Assembly (NCBI GenBank): GCA_013407085.1
Contig: JACCGJ010003248.1
Coordinates: 81,005-145,004 of the forward strand
Direction of reading: 5' to 3'
DNA length: 64,000 nucleotides
Source of the DNA: Atriophallophorus winterbourni
Taxonomy: Eukaryota; Platyhelminthes; Trematoda; Plagiorchiida; Microphallidae
The translations under genes were made by a program, and so were the position numbers. The notes under the pieces were generated by a model. It was not told where the DNA came from, ran no database searches, and worked only from the letters and a program-made list of their open reading frames with translations. Every line of letters begins with the position of its first letter. Position 1 is the first letter of the stretch. This document shows, piece by piece, positions 60,667-64,000 of this stretch.

Positions 60667-60978
60667 GCAACCCTCACATATAATTAGCAATACTATTAGA
60701 CACCACTTGTATTTAATCTGGCTAAGCGTAACATTATATACAATTGGTTATGTGGCTTTTGAATCACCGTTTTTTTCAAATTCTACAGTAATTTTGAATC
60801 TAAATACCATTCTTGCATGGTGAACCTTGAATCAGTATCGCAGACTGCATTCATTTGGGATGGTTGACGTAACTGTTTCATGCATTCATATTTCAAATCA
60901 CATTACATATTTACTCTCTCCAGGGTTACCATGACAACAAGTGACATCATAATGGAAATCTTGATCTCGCCTGCCGAT
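60667..60978 (-). repeat. Segment D, second copy, fused to a CR1 fragment
   Basis: Reverse complement of 22615-22928, about 310 bp, alignable along most of its length by eye with scattered changes and small gaps. As at 22.9 kb it is followed (on the minus strand) by CR1 reverse-transcriptase sequence, here beginning at GCVPSAWKAGV. Confidence 0.85.
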
Positions 60979-60979
60979 T

Positions 60980-61406
60980 GATAGAATAGACTGTATTGTT
61001 ATTGGTAAACTGATACTGAAAAATGTGCTGCAAAGACTTTAAATTGTGTCGACAACTGTCTTGAAATTCCGAATTTTTCTATCCCGTGTTTCTCTCGAGC
61101 TATCCACCTTCGAGTAGATGCATCAACGACGCTTAATGGCTGCCGATTTGTACAATTTGTGACCACTTATTCATACCAACTTGCTTGTTTAGAAATGTTG
61201 AAAAATAAACAGCATTCTTGTTCACAATGGCCTTGTGAAATGTTCATTATAAACGAAATAGATTTACGAGCATTGTTTTAACACAACCGATATTGTTTAG
61301 TCCTGCCATAAGCGGATATTGATGTCTGAAATTTGTCTGCGGCTGATTGATTGGTTCTCGATGTTTCGTCTGGACTACCTCTTGAACACTTTTACACCTT
61401 TCACAG
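60980..61406. other. Intron sequence
   Basis: Nothing recognised. The right end is the acceptor ACACTTTTACACCTTTCACAG. Confidence 0.6.
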
Positions 61407-61510
61407 TAATTTACCTGAAATATCGATCGTCACAATCAATTTGTACAAGCAAGGTTCCGGGTCTGGCAAGGAGAAACGTTATCGGAACAAGGAACTCAAC
61501 CAATTCATAG
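61407..61510 (+). CDS. SynGAP-family Ras GAP, second C2-domain exon
   Basis: Acceptor TTTTACACCTTTCACAG ends at 61406; donor TTCATAG|GTGAGT begins at 61511. The leading base completes CA|T (His) from the previous exon, giving KFELH-NLPEISIVTINLYKQ, then GSGKEKRYRNKELNQFIG. This matches the family order FEF(N/H)NLP…LHLYR followed by a basic loop and (Y/F)(V/L)GLV, so it is the middle of the C2 domain with its Lys/Arg-rich loop. It ends in phase 1. The next exon should start with the second and third bases of the Gly codon and read LV.IP.; none was found before 64000, so the gene probably continues outside the window. Confidence 0.93.
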
Positions 61511-61880
61511 GTGAGTACGAGATCTTCTAGAGGGCGATTCCAATGGTTTCCATCTGTTCAACGTTTGGGTTAATACGATACAATCCATCCCATTCTAAAT
61601 AAACCAATTATCCAGCATAAACATGCGAATTTACTACAAAAACAGCACAGTGATTCAGTTGTAATAATAAAGGTCTATACCTAAAATCGATCTGAAAAAT
61701 ATTCGGCTTATTTTTTCAAAAAAACATTAATAGGACGGGAACCTATAAACCTTTATTTTGGAACGAGAATACCCTAGACAAAATTTGTCTAACGATCTTT
61801 TAACTTTTAAAACTGTAAATGGAACCTTTCATACTGCCGGTAGACTTTAAACGAAGCTATGATTTAGAAAGTATTTGTCG
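61511..61880. other. Intron sequence, no feature recognised
   Basis: Nothing recognised between the second C2 exon and the Penelope-like remnant. Confidence 0.55.
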
Positions 61881-61884
61881 TTGA

Positions 61885-62225
61885 ATCTTACTAAAGAACA
61901 GTACACATTTATCCAACGCGATTGGGACAACGCGACGGTTTTAGCCAAAGAAAACAACCGACGAGCGCGAGAATTCATCGAATCGTGGCCCTCAACAACG
62001 ACATCAATTAACTAGCACCTCCAATTGGCTACAATCTATGGACCAATAAAAACTCGATGGAAAAGAATGCAACATGAACTCCACCCACCACCCGGAGTGA
62101 TGGTTAACGGACAGACAGATGTTATAAAAATCAATGAATACCAAGTTTAAGTCACTTAGAAAGAAGTTCTGCTGATGATGTCATCTAGCTTGGTGACGAA
62201 ACGTCCAAAAACAACTAAATAAGCT
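61885..62225 (+). mobile_element. Penelope-like element C-terminal remnant with hammerhead-like motif
   Basis: One frame from about 61915 reads QRDWDNATVLAKENNRRARE, then FIESWPSTTTSIN, a stop, then HLQLATIY. The pattern (F)DW(D/N)N..VL..E......RE..ES...…INRH is the C-terminal tail after the GIY-YIG endonuclease in Penelope-like elements. About 180 bp further, 62173-62203 reads CTGATGATGTCATC, TAGCTT, GGTGACGAAAC. This has the conserved CTGATGA and GAAAC boxes of hammerhead ribozymes, linked by a 6-bp stem (GTCATC/GGTGAC, one U-G pair) with a 6-nt loop and one extra T after CTGATGA. Penelope-like elements are known to carry hammerheads. RT and the GIY-YIG core are absent. Confidence 0.6.
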
Positions 62226-62229
62226 CGTT

Positions 62230-64000
62230 GAACACCATATGAACAACATCTAAGCAGCGCACAAATCTAAAGATGCCATTAATCGAATGATCATTATGCA
62301 ATCCAACGATCTGAGCCGATTCTCATATTTGTTTTCAGTATTGTCTTTCGATGTAACATCCATGTATTTTGAATGCCATTAGGATGCTTTACGCTGATGT
62401 ACAATTGTTAATAGATTAAATTAATTCCATTCTCATAGAGAGTAGAGCATTTAATCATCTATCATTGTGCCCCACCGTAAACAAACTGTGAAAATTGTAA
62501 TCCTGGTTTTCTCTCCTCATATGAACGAATATTCCTATTCCACGTGAACACAGAATTCGATAAACCGTATTGTTGTACACATAACCGAGTTGGAAGATTA
62601 ACTTTTCATCAGATGAAATAAATAATAGCAGTTGCAATCATTCATTTACACCATCTGTGTTTTGTAGCAAAGTGTTCGCATAATGTAGCGATTTCTAACA
62701 CAGTTCTGAAACTACTGATGAATATCAATTACCCCGTGAAATCTAAGCCGTACGTGATCGCTGGATAGCAACTTTGATCAACGTTTCGTACACAGCACTT
62801 TCATACCGCTACCTTGGAAATAATTTTGTTAATACCGATAAGCGTCAGATTATTATTTTCGCTAAATCATTCGTTTTTTTATAGATTTTGTTGTAAAATC
62901 GAACCTCCTAATTTTGTCTGAATTCACAATATCGATGTATATACACTCAACTCGTTTTGCTTTTTGAATAGGACTGATGTAGCCTAGCAAGTCATGATTT
63001 AAATATCTGAGATTTGAGCTCTAAGATTCAGGGTAGATAAGTAAATAGCTGTACAAAGCCATAAGATATACCATTTTAATTTTAGTAAATCCTATTTCCG
63101 TATTTCAATCAATGCAGTATAAAGGAGTAGTAAAAAACCCCAACTTTGAAATGGAGGTGAGAAAATATTAATCGGTAATGCTTGTTTGGCTAAATCATTT
63201 TCAGTCGCGCTTGGATAATAGTATCAATGATGGATTTAGTGAAACGTTAGCAACCAGATAATATTGAACAAAAATACCTTTCACTTGGTCACACCATAAT
63301 TTCTTTCAGTAAACTGTTCCAGTGAAAACATACATGGACCGAATAAAAATCCATCGGCAGTTTACGTAGGAGTGTTGTTTTTGATGGATAAGATAATGTC
63401 AACGTTTCGGGAGATTGGAGCTCTTTTCAAATAGCTGTCTGGATGGGTGAGAGGCGTATGGATAATGCTGTAGGTTAAAATTATGTCACCGGGAATACGT
63501 CTATGCTCTAGAATGCTTATTGTAGCTGCATATCAAGAAAAATAGAAGAAAAGATACAATCAATATAGCGTTATGATCCACGGTCGATTTACACTAGATG
63601 CAAATTACGAATATCATTTATTATGAGCCGACAAAAATCCTATATCACGAGTTGGCGAACATTCAGAACTTCTTCAGTAAAAGAAGTGGATAAATTTCCA
63701 GAGGTGCTTTTATAACAACTAAGCATTGTGTCGAATATTAACCGGGACCTCTGTCGATGTCTCCACATGTGGAGAACGAACGTCCTGTTAGCAGTTCGTG
63801 GTGGATCATATGTGATCAACGAGATGACCGGCTTGGTGTCGATTTTCACTAAAAGCCTCTTACCGCATTCAAGATTATTGCCCTCATTAGGAGGACGGCA
63901 AGCTTAGTTTTAGTTTCATAAAATAACGAAAATTTTGCATACGAAATTATCTACTGAAGAAGCAGGTCCATCTTAAGCGTTTAGCCCCGTTCATTCTAAT
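62230..64000. other. Intron sequence to the right edge, no supported exon
   Basis: The next exon of the Ras GAP gene was sought and not found. 63825-63895 has a frame containing MTGLVSIF, close to the expected GLV.IP, but no acceptor in the right phase precedes it. Confidence 0.5.

Noticed and set aside
63825..63895. Frame with MTGLVSIFTKSLL...GGRQA, close to the expected next C2 exon (GLV.IP...GR)
   Set aside because: No acceptor lies in the required position and phase, and the frame stops after the match. Coincidence is more likely.
1..64000. An exotic defence, CRISPR or prokaryotic mobile system
   Set aside because: Splice signals, CR1/RTE/Penelope elements and a Ras GAP show a eukaryotic animal genome; no spaced direct-repeat array or operon was seen.

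Overview
The window looks like nuclear DNA of a flatworm, most likely a digenean fluke. It is AT-rich, nearly all of it is intron or intergenic sequence, and it is littered with broken non-LTR retrotransposons (CR1-type, RTE-type), a Penelope-like remnant and short SINE-like repeats. No operon, Shine-Dalgarno pattern, rRNA or CRISPR was seen. The trematode assignment is an inference from the mix of element families; no search was run.

The main gene runs left to right from about 21.2 kb to beyond the right edge. Eight exons can be placed by splice signals, by reading-phase agreement at each directly joined boundary and, for the last three, by strong family resemblance. Exons at 51254-51355, 59192-59290 and 61407-61510 join in phase and encode the end of a PH domain and most of a C2 domain of the SynGAP/DAB2IP/RASAL2 (nGAP) family of Ras GTPase-activating proteins ([28 protein letters not shown]). 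Exons at 21228-21473, 24629-24783, 26922-27479, 29008-29518 and 30617-30867 join in phase into a 571-codon, Ser/Pro/Asn-rich N-terminal part that starts at the ATG at 21234 and has no recognisable domain. Between 30.9 and 51.2 kb one weak candidate exon (about 35.65-35.82 kb) was found, but the PH core was not. The RasGAP catalytic domain must lie past 64 kb.

0-21 kb, upstream of the gene: repeats of a SINE family (here called family A; one copy has a perfect 11-bp target duplication), RTE-type LINE remnants (3.2 and 4.8-5.1 kb), a nearly full-length but internally deleted CR1 (6.4-9.7 kb), a quiet stretch (9.7-14.7 kb), then two CR1 copies on the minus strand (14.7-16.05 and 17.05-18.4 kb). 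The second keeps an intact reverse-transcriptase core with FADD.

21-64 kb: the gene's very long introns hold at least six more CR1 fragments (one carrying a nested CR1 3' end), a non-coding segment shared by two CR1 fragments at the same junction, a second SINE-like family (family B; one copy with a 12-bp target duplication at 58.3-58.5 kb), C-terminal fragments of a zinc-finger LINE, a Penelope-like C-terminus with a hammerhead-like motif (61.9-62.2 kb), and two microsatellites.
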